Below are positions 12,019 to 23,457 of a stretch of DNA of 64,000 bases, piece after piece (position 1 is the first letter of the stretch; each line of letters starts with the position of its first letter). The notes under the pieces were generated by a model, which ran no database searches, was not told the DNA's origin, and saw only the letters and a program-made list of their open reading frames with translations. The stretch comes from Labia minor (lineage: Eukaryota > Arthropoda > Insecta > Dermaptera > Spongiphoridae), in NCBI GenBank assembly GCA_963082975.1, contig OY720347.1, positions 17,745,187 to 17,809,186 on the forward strand, given 5' to 3'. The translations under genes were made by a program, and so were the position numbers.

Positions 12019-12326
12019 TAATAATAATAATAATAATAATAAAATAAATTAAATTTGTTGTATATGGGTTAGATTGATTTTCGAGACTAGCCTTTTTCGG
12101 TTCATATTATTATGATAAAAATTGGATATAATGTGTATAATTGTAATAAATGTATGTATGAAATGTATATTATGAAAATTTTTTTATATAATATAAATAT
12201 TTTAATAAAATATAAGATATAATAATAATAAAAATCTACAAATCATGTGTGAGCCGAAAAAGGCTAACCTCGAAAATCAATTTAACCCGCATACAACCAA
12301 TTTATTTCATTTTATTATTATTATTA
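12019..12326. mobile_element. Foldback element with about 85-bp inverted arms
   Basis: The left arm (about 12019-12106) runs from (ATA)n through GTATATGGGTTAGATTGATT and TTTTCGAGACTAGCC to CTTTTTCGGTTCA. The right arm (about 12243-12326) is its imperfect reverse complement (GTGAGCCGAAAAAGGCTAAC, CGAAAATCAATTTAACCC), ending in (ATT)n. A loop of about 135 bp of AT-rich sequence separates the arms. No coding sequence. The class is unknown; it is a MITE or foldback. Confidence 0.75.
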
Positions 12327-13932
12327 GTAGTAGTAGTTTATTTTTTCAATTATGATTTTAATTATGTGTTAATGGTGGAATTTTTATTACTACTATAAGA
12401 ATTATTATAGTCGAACAGGGTCCAGTCTCCTCCCTTCCCCAGAAATAATAAAAATGAAGAAAAATAAATAAATAATATCAACACAAATAATCATAAAATC
12501 TTTATGTTTTATAATAGTTCCTAATTGCGATTAAAAATGTCCTGTAAAGAATCTGAATAATTGTAAACAATTTTTAATATATTATGAAAAAAATAATTTA
12601 AACATTGTAAAATAAAATAAAATAAAATCGAAAGAAAAAAAATAATTAAGATATGAATAAAATAATTTATATGGAAAACATAAAAAAATAATAAATTATT
12701 TGATCTTGAAATTAATAATACATACTTACTTACATATATAATTTGTATAAATTAGAATTTAGTTTTCATTAAGAAAACCTTTAAATGAAGGTTTGGAACT
12801 CCAAACATATTAAAGAGCTTAACTTTTGATTTTAAAATTAAAATTATACTTATAAATTAATTTAATCGAAATAAACATTTTAAAATTAATTTTGTTTTTC
12901 TTCTAATCTTAGTAGGCTAATATATTATTTCTAATGGTTTTTACATTTTATTTATTCGCTTCACATGAAATTAATCTCTCTGATTATTAATTTAACAGAG
13001 TATAATATTGCATGTTAAAGTGTTAATGTCTTGTAAAGAAGCTTTTTTCACCCCCCAAAGCTCTTTATCTTCAACTCACTTAACTGACACAAATTCCTTA
13101 TTCTACTTAAATAAAGTGTCAATGTAATACGAGAAAGAGAGGCCAAGGCAATATAAAAGCTTGGAGTCATGAAGAAGTAGGCTCTAATGATAAAAACTCC
13201 CCTTTGCTCTTTTTTCTCGTCCCCTCGTTGCTTGCATTCCTTCAGTAGAAAAGAAAAAGACTACGGAGGGCGGTAAGAAAAAGATTTAAAAAACGGAAAT
13301 TCAGGATTATTACCTTCAGATTGTATTTCTTTTGTTTGTTGTGGAAGAGGGTTTGATTCAAAGATTCGGACACACTTCGAATTTTTTAAAGAAAAAAAAA
13401 AATAAAATGTATTATTAACCCCATTTGAATTGCCAATTCGGTATTTTTTTTTATAAATATATAAAAACAAAGTCTCCTGTTCGTTTCCGATAATATTCTC
13501 CCCTTTAAAGTATCTTCATCAGTTTATTCATTGATAATGACCTTTTAGTTATAATTCAAAAAGTCAACAGGTTGGTAGTTTTTTTTCTTGTAAGTCGGTT
13601 CAAATTATTATAAATAAAAGAAATATGGATCAATAAAAGAAAGAAATTTTCTTAAAGTAAAATTTTAATAAATATTATTTTCAATTAATTTGATTTTATC
13701 ACTAAAAGAAAGAAGTAGTGGCTCAAATGATTTACTAAAAATTAATAATTATTCGAGAAGATGTTAGTACCCTTGCAATCAACCACTAAATTTGTTCCTT
13801 TGTTTTTAATTGGAATAGCTTGATTATGAATATTGGAATTGTTAATGATAAGGATTATAGACCCAAGACAAAGTGTTGATAATTATGTAATTGGTAATTA
13901 TCTTTAATTATTTATTTTTCTTTATTCTAACC
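12327..13932. other. AT-rich spacer, weak island at 13030-13340
   Basis: Mostly AT-rich. A less AT-rich unique stretch lies at about 13030-13340. No gene or named repeat is seen. Confidence 0.4.
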
Positions 13933-14223
13933 CAGTGGTTCTCAACCTTTTTTTTTACCGTGGCACACTTTTAAAAATTTGGCTGCACACAAAGAAAAAG
14001 ATAAGTGTAAAAGTTTACCATATTGAAAAAAAGTAGTCCCAAAAACGGTTTACCTTTTTTTTTAAGAACCATATTGAAAAAAATTAGAAAGTCGGAAATG
14101 TTTAAGAGCCTAGTCCCAAAAACGTTTTACCTTTTTTTAGGACCAAATTGAAAAAAAATGTAGAAAAAAAAGTCGGAAATGTTTAAGAGCCTCATTATCT
14201 CTCGGCACATTTTTGAAAACCAG
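13933..14223. mobile_element. hAT-type MITE with internal partial duplication
   Basis: It starts CAGTGGTTCTCAACC, and the interior has GGCTGCACACAAAGAAAAAG as in the copy at 9680. The block containing GTTTAAGAGCCTAGTCCCAA and ACGTTTTACC occurs more than once, so the copy is internally duplicated. The right end (TTTTTGAAAACCAG) is only a weak match to the left terminus, and I could not find a convincing target duplication. Confidence 0.65.
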
Positions 14224-14451
14224 CAAAAAAGTAAACAAATTACATACATACAGACACTCCTTTATATATATTTCTGGAAAATGGAACACCCGCAGCTCAG
14301 CTCAGGAGTTACCTAAGATTCTAATTTCTTTTTTATTTTTCATCATTTGAGGTACCCTTCACCTCAGGAAAATTTGGTTACCTTACTCCTTGTAGTTTAG
14401 GCTCTGAAGTTTTTTGCGTACAGACGGACACTATCGTATTAAATATATAGA
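14224..14451 (-). mobile_element. Possible Helitron 5'-end fragments
   Basis: On the minus strand, TCTATATATTTAATACGATA begins at 14451 with an A immediately upstream, followed by GTGTCCGTCTGTACGC. This resembles the TCTATATATATATAAAAG start of the Helitron at 20878-21671. A second similar block (TATATATAAAGGAGTGTCTG) lies in the same orientation near 14245-14270. No 3' hairpin was found, so the call is tentative. Confidence 0.35.
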
Positions 14452-15595
14452 TAGTTTTATGAAAAAGCAAATTTAATAAAAAAAAATTACTATTAAATGT
14501 AATTATTAATTACATTTTATAATAAAAATTAAAAAAATAAATAAATAAAAATAAACAAACACCCTCTTATATAATTATTTCAAACTACGAAATTAAAATA
14601 TAATTTTTAATTTTCACTTCCCAAATTCTCCTGAGAATATAATTCAAAATTATAAAGAAATAAAAAATATACCTCCTGAGACAAATTACCGAAGCATATA
14701 TTATTATATATTAATAAATTTATTGAGCTTTTCTAGGTGGGGTGAAATGCAACGGGAATGAAAGAGAAATGGTGAGTAGGGTGAGGCTGGATACACGGGA
14801 TGTTTACTTTCCCTTCTAAAGATCCGGGTAATTAAAATTGCTCTCCAAAGACGAAACGACTTCGAAGATGCTGGTCCCTCAGATTGGGGACCTTCTCCTT
14901 GGTCCTGCCCCTCTCAAGGGGATGAAAAAAAAGAGCCTCACCTTCTATTTTAAATAGAGTTGCTCCCTGCATGGGTTTAACCACTGTACCGTTGTCCATA
15001 AATCTTGGAGAGATTTTTTTCTCACCCGGACCCATAAATCGAATGATACACTGTCTCTGTCTCTCTTTGTTTTATTTCACCTTCAGCGATAAGAACAAAA
15101 AGAGCGCTCTTATCTTATTATGATATATTGCAAGGGAATATGGAATTCTAAAATGCAAGATCAGCCAGGACAAAAACTCTGGCCAGCGCACTCTCAATAT
15201 TTCCTTGAGACAGAGCACGAAAAAATATCACCAACTCATATATAATCACATCTTAATATAGATAGACATATCTCTTAAACGAAATGGATATCCTGAGGAT
15301 AATAAATCATTGTAAAAACAAATTTAAATCGAGTTCACTTATTCGATTCATTGTTTTTTGTTTTTTTTTGTTTTAAATATTCAAAAATAGAATAGGATAC
15401 GATTTTTAAATTAGAAAAGTTACTTTTTGTTTGTTTTGTTTTTTAAAAAAAAATCCATTTTTGAACCTTTATATTTATAATCTGGTAAAAATTATGAAGA
15501 TAATTTTATTCTTAAACATTATTAAAGTATAACCTTTATAATTTTAATATTTATTTCAGTAGAAAATACCATTTTTCATTAATCCTATCTATCTT
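14452..15595. other. Spacer with GC-elevated island at 14730-15260
   Basis: The island is unique sequence. A minus-strand frame of 67 codons (14832-15035) resembles nothing known to me. The remainder is AT-rich with T-runs. No gene is called. Confidence 0.4.
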
Positions 15596-15966
15596 TCACT
15601 GTGACTCTACGGAACTCGAAAGTTCTTGGCTTCAGAAACCACATTCCTCCAAGTACCCCTTTCCTTAGATACACCCATCCAACTCCTATTTTCTCCCATC
15701 TTTCTTACGTCCCATCCTATATTGTCTGCTCATCGCGTCCTTGCTTTTATAATCGGTCTCCCCACACAAATAGATTTTTCGTCAGACTTTCTTCTCCCAT
15801 TCTAGCCACGTTTCCTGTCCATCGTAACCTTCTCGATTTCGTGACCCTGAGATGCATAGAGATCATGCAATTCTTCATTACACAGTCTTCACCATTCCCC
15901 GGTGACATCATCTTTAATGCAAAATACTTCGAAACATCCTATTTTAAAATACTCAAATGTTGCCTA
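15596..15966 (-). mobile_element. RTE-like non-LTR retrotransposon, 3' fragment
   Basis: The minus strand encodes broken pieces of the C-terminal part of an RTE-like ORF2 product: GEWRRLCNEELHDLY, then a GHEIEKVTMD-like stretch, a GRP/RTR patch, DVRKMGENRSW, and finally EAKNFRVP before a stop. Frames are interrupted. The 3' end abuts a GATAGATAGG-type tandem tail (15584-15596), matching the tails of the related fragments at 21088, 39178 and 41985. A 124-codon open frame on the plus strand here is the antisense shadow of this relic, not a gene. Reverse transcriptase and endonuclease domains are absent (5'-truncated). Confidence 0.8.
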
Positions 15967-17529
15967 AATATTTGATAAATATATTAGTTGTTATTTTTAT
16001 AATTTATAAATTTCAGTGGTAAATACCATTTGGTATATTAAATACTAGACTAGATTCTATAGAAAGTATTATAATATTTATTATAATCTTTCCTTGAAGG
16101 AATTTATTTTAGATTCTTGGAAACGTTTGTATGGTTCTTCATGTATTTATTATTCTTTTATATAATATTATTGTTTAAATTTTATCGATTATTTAATATT
16201 ATATATTTTATTACATTGCAGGACAATTGTTTCATGAAAAATGATATAAGGGTCTGAATCATATCATTTTACAAAATTTAACAGGATTAAATATTTTTTA
16301 ATACTACTTTTACCTCTATCAAAAGTCTAAATACAATTCGTCTTTGTAAATTATATATTTTCTTTATTGATGCTCTCTCTTGTGCTCTTAGGGTGTTTTG
16401 AAAATATTTCATTATGAAATAAAAAATAATTAAAGAAAGTAAGAATCATATCAAGAATTATGCAAAAAAATTAATAATATATGTATAATATTAAGATTAT
16501 ATATATAAATAAATATTATTATTATTATTATCTACTTTTAGTAAATAATATCAAAAATCCTATATTATATTTGATAACAACAAAATAATTTGGTTCAATG
16601 GAAAATTTCTAAAAAATATTTCTTGATAGGTAAATGAAGGATTAAAATATTATTAGTATTAGTTACAATATATTTGATCAATTTTATTGATTAAAATATT
16701 ACAATTTTAAAATAATTTCTTCTTTTTTGAATATATTACATTAAGTATATTATAGGATAAGACTTATCAAAATATAAAACAAATCTCAAATCATCTAATT
16801 CGGTGCTCCATCCCTTTTAGGTGAGAAATTATTTTCTGACACCATTCATTTAATCCTTCGTGATATGCTTTTGGTGGTAATTAAAAAAAAAGGGTCTGTT
16901 CTTGTGAATGGTGTGTCGATTGAACCTGGTCGGTTGGACGGAGACCGTGGAAGTTGCAGGGAAGTAGCCAACGAGAGGCAGCCGCGCTGATCAATACCTT
17001 GCACCCTTCTTCTTGGCCGCCCCTGCCCTTGTCTTAATTATAGGGTTGGCGAGGAGGGAATCTGCGGCGGACACCCGGCTGTGCCGTTTTCGAAATATGT
17101 GGGGAGCGCGGCATCTTGCCCGGGCTTCCGCCCCCGGGGACATGCATGCCAACTGGCGGCTGTGCATGTGCACGGCATCACGCCTCCGCGAGCTAATTAC
17201 ACACACACAAACACACACACACCGTGTCAGACAGATACAATTTAAATGACATTTAAATCATTTTGCTATCTTGAGAGTCAACCAGCGTATTAATTAAATC
17301 TTGTTGTCAATTCACCTGAAGGGATATGGGAATAGGAAGAAATGTCACAACAATTACAAACACATCAATCAATACATTCACTACTATATTTATACAATAG
17401 TATATATATATATATGTATTTTTTCTAAGGTTAAGAGAAGAATAGGAATAAATTAAATTTAAAACAGAAAAATTATAAAACTTCTATTTTAATAATAAAT
17501 AAATAATTAATAAATTTAATATAAATAAG
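15967..17529. other. AT-rich spacer ending in strong GC-rich island
   Basis: About 15967-16800 is AT-rich and featureless. About 16800-17230 is the sharpest GC island in the window, with GGCCGCCCCTGCC, GCCCGGGCTTCCGCCCCCGG and GCATGTGCAC patches and a TAATTA core, ending in an (AC)n tract at about 17200-17222. Open frames of 75 and 78 codons cross it on opposite strands and neither looks like a protein family. It is a candidate regulatory element or CpG-island-like sequence. Confidence 0.45.
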
Positions 17530-18142
17530 CTGGAGTGTCTCCACTCGACTATCTCGCAATTTGAATTGGATTAAATAACATAATATATTATATTTAAATT
17601 AAATTTAATTAATTATAAATTATAAATAATAAATATTAAACCAGCGCATGTTTGGTTTTTTATTGATGGCACCATGGCACGTGTTGGCGCGTGAGATTTG
17701 CAGTGTTAAAAAATTAATTCTGGTACTTTCAGCGATTCAATCAAGCTGATATTCTATATATAGCAGTTTTATACAATTATTAATCATGTGAAAAATTATC
17801 AAACATATATCTTTATTTTTACGGTCACTTTAGAGGAAAAAAAATCAAAACGTTGTAGGTAATGACCCTCTTCCGGTTGAGCTACATTTCTCAAAAGTTG
17901 ATAGAAAACTATGAATTTTGAATAATGCTCATGTACCAAATTGCATCATTCTAGCTCAAACCGTTTTTGCGTAATCTTGCCTACATACATACACACACAC
18001 ACAAACACACACACACACACAGACATTTTTCTCAACCTTATTGAAAATGATTCAGGAACCTTCAAAACGTATAAAAACATCAAAATCTCAACATCGAAAA
18101 TTTTCGTGATCGCAATACTATCTCTGGTGAGATAGTAAAAAT
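17530..18142 (-). mobile_element. HINE-A copy 1 (Helentron-like non-autonomous element)
   Basis: This is the best complete HINE-A copy. On the minus strand it starts TTTTTACTATCTCACC, whose ACTATCTC forms a small stem with a following GAGATAGT (18117-18136). A (TG)n tract follows (about 17989-18020), then an AT-rich body. The internal repeat GCGAGATAGT (17548-17557) and the terminal hairpin GAGTGgagaCACTC (17533-17546) finish it, so the inverted repeats are asymmetric with a hairpin outside one of them. The body has a CACGTGCCATGG-rich patch near 17670 and a CTATATATAG box near 17755. Non-coding, with no HINE-B insertion. Confidence 0.8.
17989..18020. repeat. (CA)n microsatellite inside HINE-A copy 1
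   Basis: An ACACACACACAAACACACAC-type tract in the position where copies 3 and 5 also carry (CA)n sequence and where HINE-B has its GACGGACA array. Confidence 0.9.
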
Positions 18143-18351
18143 CATTCACATTAATAAATTATAAAATTTCTATTCAGTAACTTTTATTTTTATAACTTAA
18201 AAAATACTACTTCTCTATTCTATTTTTCAGAATTAAAAATATAAAAATTAAATTTTTTCCTATATAATTAGTAAATAATTAAAATAAACTCTAGGCAAAA
18301 TAAATTTTCAATTAATCGTAAATTAATTGAAAATCATTAAGATTATATATA

Positions 18352-18716
18352 CGAGGTGTGTCTAAAAAGTTCGGTGAATGGTATGATAAAAACATAAAAA
18401 GAGAATGTTAATTGTAAATACCTTTATGAACCTTCAAAATACTCTCCACTAGCCACAACCGTTGGTATAACGCTTGAAAAATGTTGGAGATGTGGAATCG
18501 TTCTCAGAATAGCCATCTCAACGTTCAGGCTGGCAATCCAAAAGCAGGACACCAGAAAAAACTGAACATTTACGAGAGATGCTAACAAAAGATCGGCGAT
18601 TGACTCTGCGACTAATATCCGAAGAATTGGGTATTAGCAAAGACACGGTAGGTAGTGTTTTCTGGTGTCCTGCTTGTGGATTACCGGCCTGAACGTTGTG
18701 ACGGCTATTCTGAGAA
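18352..18716. mobile_element. Rearranged mariner relic with 60-bp inverted arms
   Basis: CGAGGTGTGTCTAAAAAGTT at 18352 follows a TA and is a mariner-type terminus. Just inside (about 18415-18480), the minus strand encodes a transposase C-terminal motif (ASGEYFEGS). On the plus strand, 18550-18654 encodes a piece of the N-terminal helix-turn-helix region, with readable residues RTPEKTEHLREM and LTLRLISEELGISKDTV. These two parts are in opposite orientation, so the copy is internally inverted. The HTH piece is bracketed by inverted arms at about 18501-18559 and 18657-18716 (GGTGTCCTGCTT and reverse complement). No second terminus was found. Confidence 0.75.
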
Positions 18717-20877
18717 TAATTTTAATAATAGAACGTAAACATGTACTAATTTTTTTTTTAATTTTTATCAAATTTAGTATAATAATAGATTATAGAGTTA
18801 TAAATATATAGAGGAACCCATCAATAATATAAACAAATGTAACAGAAATTCTTATATATAATTTATTACTGAATATTTTTTTAAATTAAATGAAAATTAT
18901 AAACAAAAACTTCTCAAGCAATTTAGCTTATCTTATTTTTAGTCTAGATTCACTTATGGGTCAAGAATATAATATATATATATATATATATATAGGACTT
19001 TATTTAATGATTAGACTGATTCATTATTCCTAATTGTAGCAATGATCATTTATGTTGCTTTCTTTTGAGATTAAAAATATTTCGAATGACAACTCCAATA
19101 ATAATTAAAGATAAATTATATTTATTATATTGTATGTATTGTTTATAAAAATAATTTTTATTAAATTAATATATCTTTTTCGTTTTAATTAAAAATCCAA
19201 GAAAAATAAATAATATAATTAGTAATCTCTTCTGTGCCAATGTAGTCGCTCTCTTTCTCTCTCCCTTTCACTTTCGTAAGCAAATCACTAAATCTAAAAT
19301 GGATTGGATTCTCTGTTTATTAAAGGGATTCAAATACAAGAAGCTCTCTTAGATTAAGCTCAAAAGAGAAATGGTGGCGAAGGACGGGGTGGGGAATCCA
19401 GTGGAAGGAGGAGGGCTTTCGCGGGGGTGGCTGTGCGACATTTACATGGTAATGAAGAGATGGCGTTTTGGTTTTATTCCCACCACACGCGAAAATAAAG
19501 CAAACTTCCTACTAAAAAAGGAAGTTTTGCGACGATATTTGATTTATATTCTCTTCCTTTCCACCTGGCGACGTTGAAAAACCCCAGGCAAGGAAATCCT
19601 CTCATCCTCAATTTAAAAGGGGTAGTTAACTGAATTCACTTGAGATTACTGGTGTTTTATAGTTTATTTAATATTAGAGAAGAAAATCATCATCCCTTCA
19701 CCAAGTGGCAGTACATCCCCACTTCACCTTCAAACCTACAACTCAGTCAACCTTGCACACATAGAAACCCACAAATATATATATATATATATAAACTTCA
19801 ATTTCTTCTTCTTCTTCTTCTTCTAGCGAGTTGAGGTTTAACTTTCAAAACGAGAGAAATTTTCTCTTATCGCAAATAATTAATTAGCTCAGCACCAGTA
19901 GCAACTGATGTTTACCTCCCTCATCCCGTCCAACCTCTAGCTTTATACTTTTCTTCGTTTTATCCTTATATCAGAAAGAGTTCGGGGGGAGGGTTCCTTT
20001 TAATTCCCTCATTAGATCAATCTACCCGCAAAAATAATACAAATAATTATTCTTTTGGGATGAAGTTAATTCCCCCTTCCATAATTAATATTATATTACA
20101 AATTTAGAAGTTGATTAATGATTTTTCAAGCCATGATAATATTTTACTTCTTAATTATTATGATTATGATTATTATTATTATTAAGATTATGGTAAAAAT
20201 CCTCCTCCTATTGATAATTAGTAAAATAAACCTGGAATACTTTCATTATTTCTCTCATTACATGAAATCAAAGAAGAGGAAATTAATAGTCGCTTCAGGA
20301 CAGAAAGGGATGGTTTTTGTAGGATGAGTCAGTTTATTATTTAGCAAAATAACTAATGTAGGTATATATGTACAAATAAATAAATTTATCTATTTTAATT
20401 AGATTTAATTTTTTAAATAATAAATCATATAAAATATAAACTTAAAGAAAAAAATACATACTAGTGATTTTAGCAATTATTTAAATTACTTTTACTATTC
20501 TTTTAGATAATTGAAATTATTTATTATTCAAACAGATTATAAAATATAACTAACTTTAACAACACGTAGATTTCAAACGAAATTTATATATAATATTTTG
20601 ATTTTTTTTACAGATTGGCCGGCCCGAAAATAGGCTATGAACAAGGTAAGAAATCCAACAATTATAATTTTATGTAAAGTACAATCGCGAATAGAGATAA
20701 GATTTTTTGTTAAAATAGGGAAATAATGTTCTATTCTGAAGATACTAAAGATATTCTTTATCCAAAAAGGATAAGTTATTAAAAATTCAAATATATTAAA
20801 GTAAGAAGGGGAAAATTTATATTAGTTGATTATTTAGCCGATTATTTTTTCATAGATTTATATTATAACTAGTTGCT
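18717..20877. other. AT-rich spacer, GC-elevated island at 19220-20000
   Basis: (AT)n lies at about 18971-18994. The long island at about 19220-20000 contains pyrimidine tracts, a GC-rich patch near 19375-19440, (CTT)n at 19802-19823 and an (AT)n run. Open frames of 60-70 codons here are unrelated to known families. No gene is called. Confidence 0.4.
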
Positions 20878-21671
20878 CAGTCAGCCTTCGGCTTTCTTTT
20901 CACCTAGACGGGGGCTCTGCACCCTGTACCCACAAGTAATACATAGTATTTGGTTGAAAGTTTATATGTAAAAGGTTTTCATCCATTTTATAACCTTTCA
21001 TTTGTTTTTGTGTTCTTATTTAAAATATATTTTAATTTAATTAATAAATTAATTATATATTATTATTGTATATGTTCTATCTATCTATCTCTGTGGCTCC
21101 ACGGTACTCGAAAGTTCTTGGCCGCAACAACCATATGCTCCTATCTGGAGCTAGAACCTTTTAACTCCTACTCTGTCCCATCTCTCTCACGTCCCTTCCT
21201 ACATTGCCTACTCATATGAAAAACTTACGTAAAAATCCAATTATGAGTTAAAAATTAAAATTATCTATTCATAAAATCTTAAAAATTAAAAGAGGTAATA
21301 TTTCCGCAATATGAATGTTTTCAATGTTTTAAATAAGTTAAAAGGCCACTAAGATCAATTGAAATATTGTAAATATTAGAAAAATAAAAATATAAATATT
21401 ATAAACATTCTTTGTATTGTATTCTTTGCGCTGCTGAATAACATGATATTGATATAATATATATCCTAGATATGCAAGAATATTGTGATATAATTTCATC
21501 GAAATCGGATCAGTCAATTTTAAGTCTATAACGTCAGAATTTCCGGACAGACAGACAGACATGAAAAATTCTAGTCACTTTTGGATTCTAGGGGTCATGA
21601 AACGCGAAGATATGCAAAAAATTTTAAATTCTGAGCAATATGCAGGCAAAAGGCTTTTATATATATATAGA
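20878..21671 (-). mobile_element. Complete non-autonomous Helitron
   Basis: On the minus strand the element begins TCTATATATATATAAAAG at 21671 with an A outside. It ends with the stem-loop GCCGAAGGC, a short spacer and CTAGT at 20878, with a T outside. A TC start, a 3' hairpin shortly before CTRRT and insertion between A and T are the Helitron hallmarks. Near the 5' end are a GTCTGTCTGTCTGTCCGG run and an ACTGATCCGATTTCGATG-type block. A 3' RTE fragment lies inside at 21088-21213. No Rep/helicase coding is present, so it depends on a partner in trans. Confidence 0.85.
21088..21213 (-). mobile_element. RTE-like 3' fragment carried inside the Helitron
   Basis: The minus strand ends with a GCGGCCAAGAACTTTCGAGT block (AKNFRVP-type C-terminus) and a GATAGATAGATAG tail, as in the fragments at 15596 and 39178. 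The Helitron sequence abutting the tail also abuts the related RTE piece near 42180. The two elements therefore descend from one Helitron that already held the RTE 3' end. Confidence 0.75.
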
Positions 21672-23457
21672 TTTATTTATTATTTATATTATTATATGTT
21701 TATGTATATGTAAAAAAATTATAAAATTAAATAGAAAACAATATATATATAAATGCAAGTATAAAACAAAAAATAATAATTAGCTCACAATATTATTTAA
21801 TTTATTCTATTTGATAATTATTTTTGCAAATTTTATTGAGTAGCTGCTAAATATAAATATAGATAGATTAATGTTTAGATAACGCTCTGTTATTTTTTTA
21901 ATATTGGTTTGACTTTGGTGGTTTGAGGATGCTGGGAGCTCCTCCCTCTATTTCGAGCCCTTCTCCACCCGCCAGCCCTTCTTCAACCTGTTGTTAGCCT
22001 TTTGATATCAGGCAACCTTTTGTCTTTCTAAAAACGTACGATCTTGCTGTTTGGCTGTCGTCAAAATTACATTTAGTACGGAAGAAAGGGAAGGGGGTTG
22101 AAGGGGTGCCTCTGCAGCCCCTAGAGACATTGGCCGACTGCGAAATGATGCAAGGCCAGCCCTCCTACACCACACTACGCGTTTTATTTCTTTTTCATGT
22201 CATTAATACGAGAAGGCATGACGAGCATTGAAGTATTTCGGACCATCTTGATATTTCTTCCTCCCACATTTCTTTATTAATTCAATTATAAAAAAAATAT
22301 AGTAAATTCTCTCTCTTCTTAAAATTATTTAAGAAAATAACCACAATATAATTTTTATTTATTCTATTTCAAATAAGATATTAACATGTTTTGCAAAACT
22401 TATTCTCTTATTTTAATACTAAATTATTTATTTGTAGTGGATTTCAATATTTATTAAATAAATTCAACCACATTCTACTCTATTTTTTATATATTTATAT
22501 GATTAATTAATCATAATCATTTATGTAAGATAGAAAGAATTTAAAATAAAATATGAAAGTTAAAATTGGAAAAAAATATATAAATAATAAAGTTCTATGA
22601 ACGCTTTTAAGAAACAATATTAGATTTCTAAGGAATATGTAGACAATACCTTTAAAGTTTATGATGAACAGAAGAAAGAATATAAACAAACTGAAAAACC
22701 ATTTTACTTTAAATTATCATTTTTTATAGTTTTTAAAACGGATTTGAAATTGAATTTATACCAAAAAAAAAAAAATAAAATTTTTTTATAAGTATTAAAA
22801 TTATTTTTAAAAAGAGCATTGAATTCATAAATTAATAAAAAGAGCTGTCTTCATAAAATAGCACATAAAAAGGAGGAAGAATAAAAAAAGTCATCTGCAT
22901 AATCAGATATTGTGACAGTGTTTGTTATACGATATCTTTTTAATTAACATTAAATATATCAAATTATAATTTAATTTAGAATAAGATAAATCTGACAATC
23001 TAACCGTTATTTTAGATTTTTCAAGAATTCTTTAAATATTTTTACTATATTGAATATATGACAAAGACTGATTACTCTTTAAATACGCTTTAATAATTAT
23101 TTTTTATATTATAATATAATGTAAAAGTTTAATGCATCATTTTATATGGTATATATTTATATGAATAAATTTCACAATTAAATTTCATATAACTATAAGT
23201 TAATTTTAATTGTTTGTTTACATCTTGAAATATGATTTATTATCATATTTTATACTAAAAAAAACAACAAATAATCTACTTTTTAAAAGTTAATGAGCAT
23301 GAAAGAAAATTTATTAAATTTACAGTATTAGCCTATTTTTTTAATTTCAATTTTTTAATAATATTATATGTAATTGCACTTATAATAATATAAATAATAA
23401 TATAATTGAACATCGATACTAAAATACACTGTTTTCTTAATATAGGTGTACTAAAGG
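21672..23457. other. AT-rich spacer, GC-elevated island at 21890-22270
   Basis: The island is unique sequence, with GGGAAGGGGGTTGAAGGGG and TTCTCCACCCGCCAGCCC patches and no protein-like frame. The rest is strongly AT-rich. No gene or named repeat is seen. Confidence 0.4.

Noticed and set aside
15601..15975. 124-codon plus-strand open frame
   Set aside because: It is antisense to a recognisable RTE-like C-terminal coding remnant on the minus strand, so it is a shadow.
16935..16955. TGGACGGAGACCGTGG resembling the miR-184 seed region
   Set aside because: Matches only the first nine or so bases (TGGACGGAGA), and no suitable hairpin was seen.
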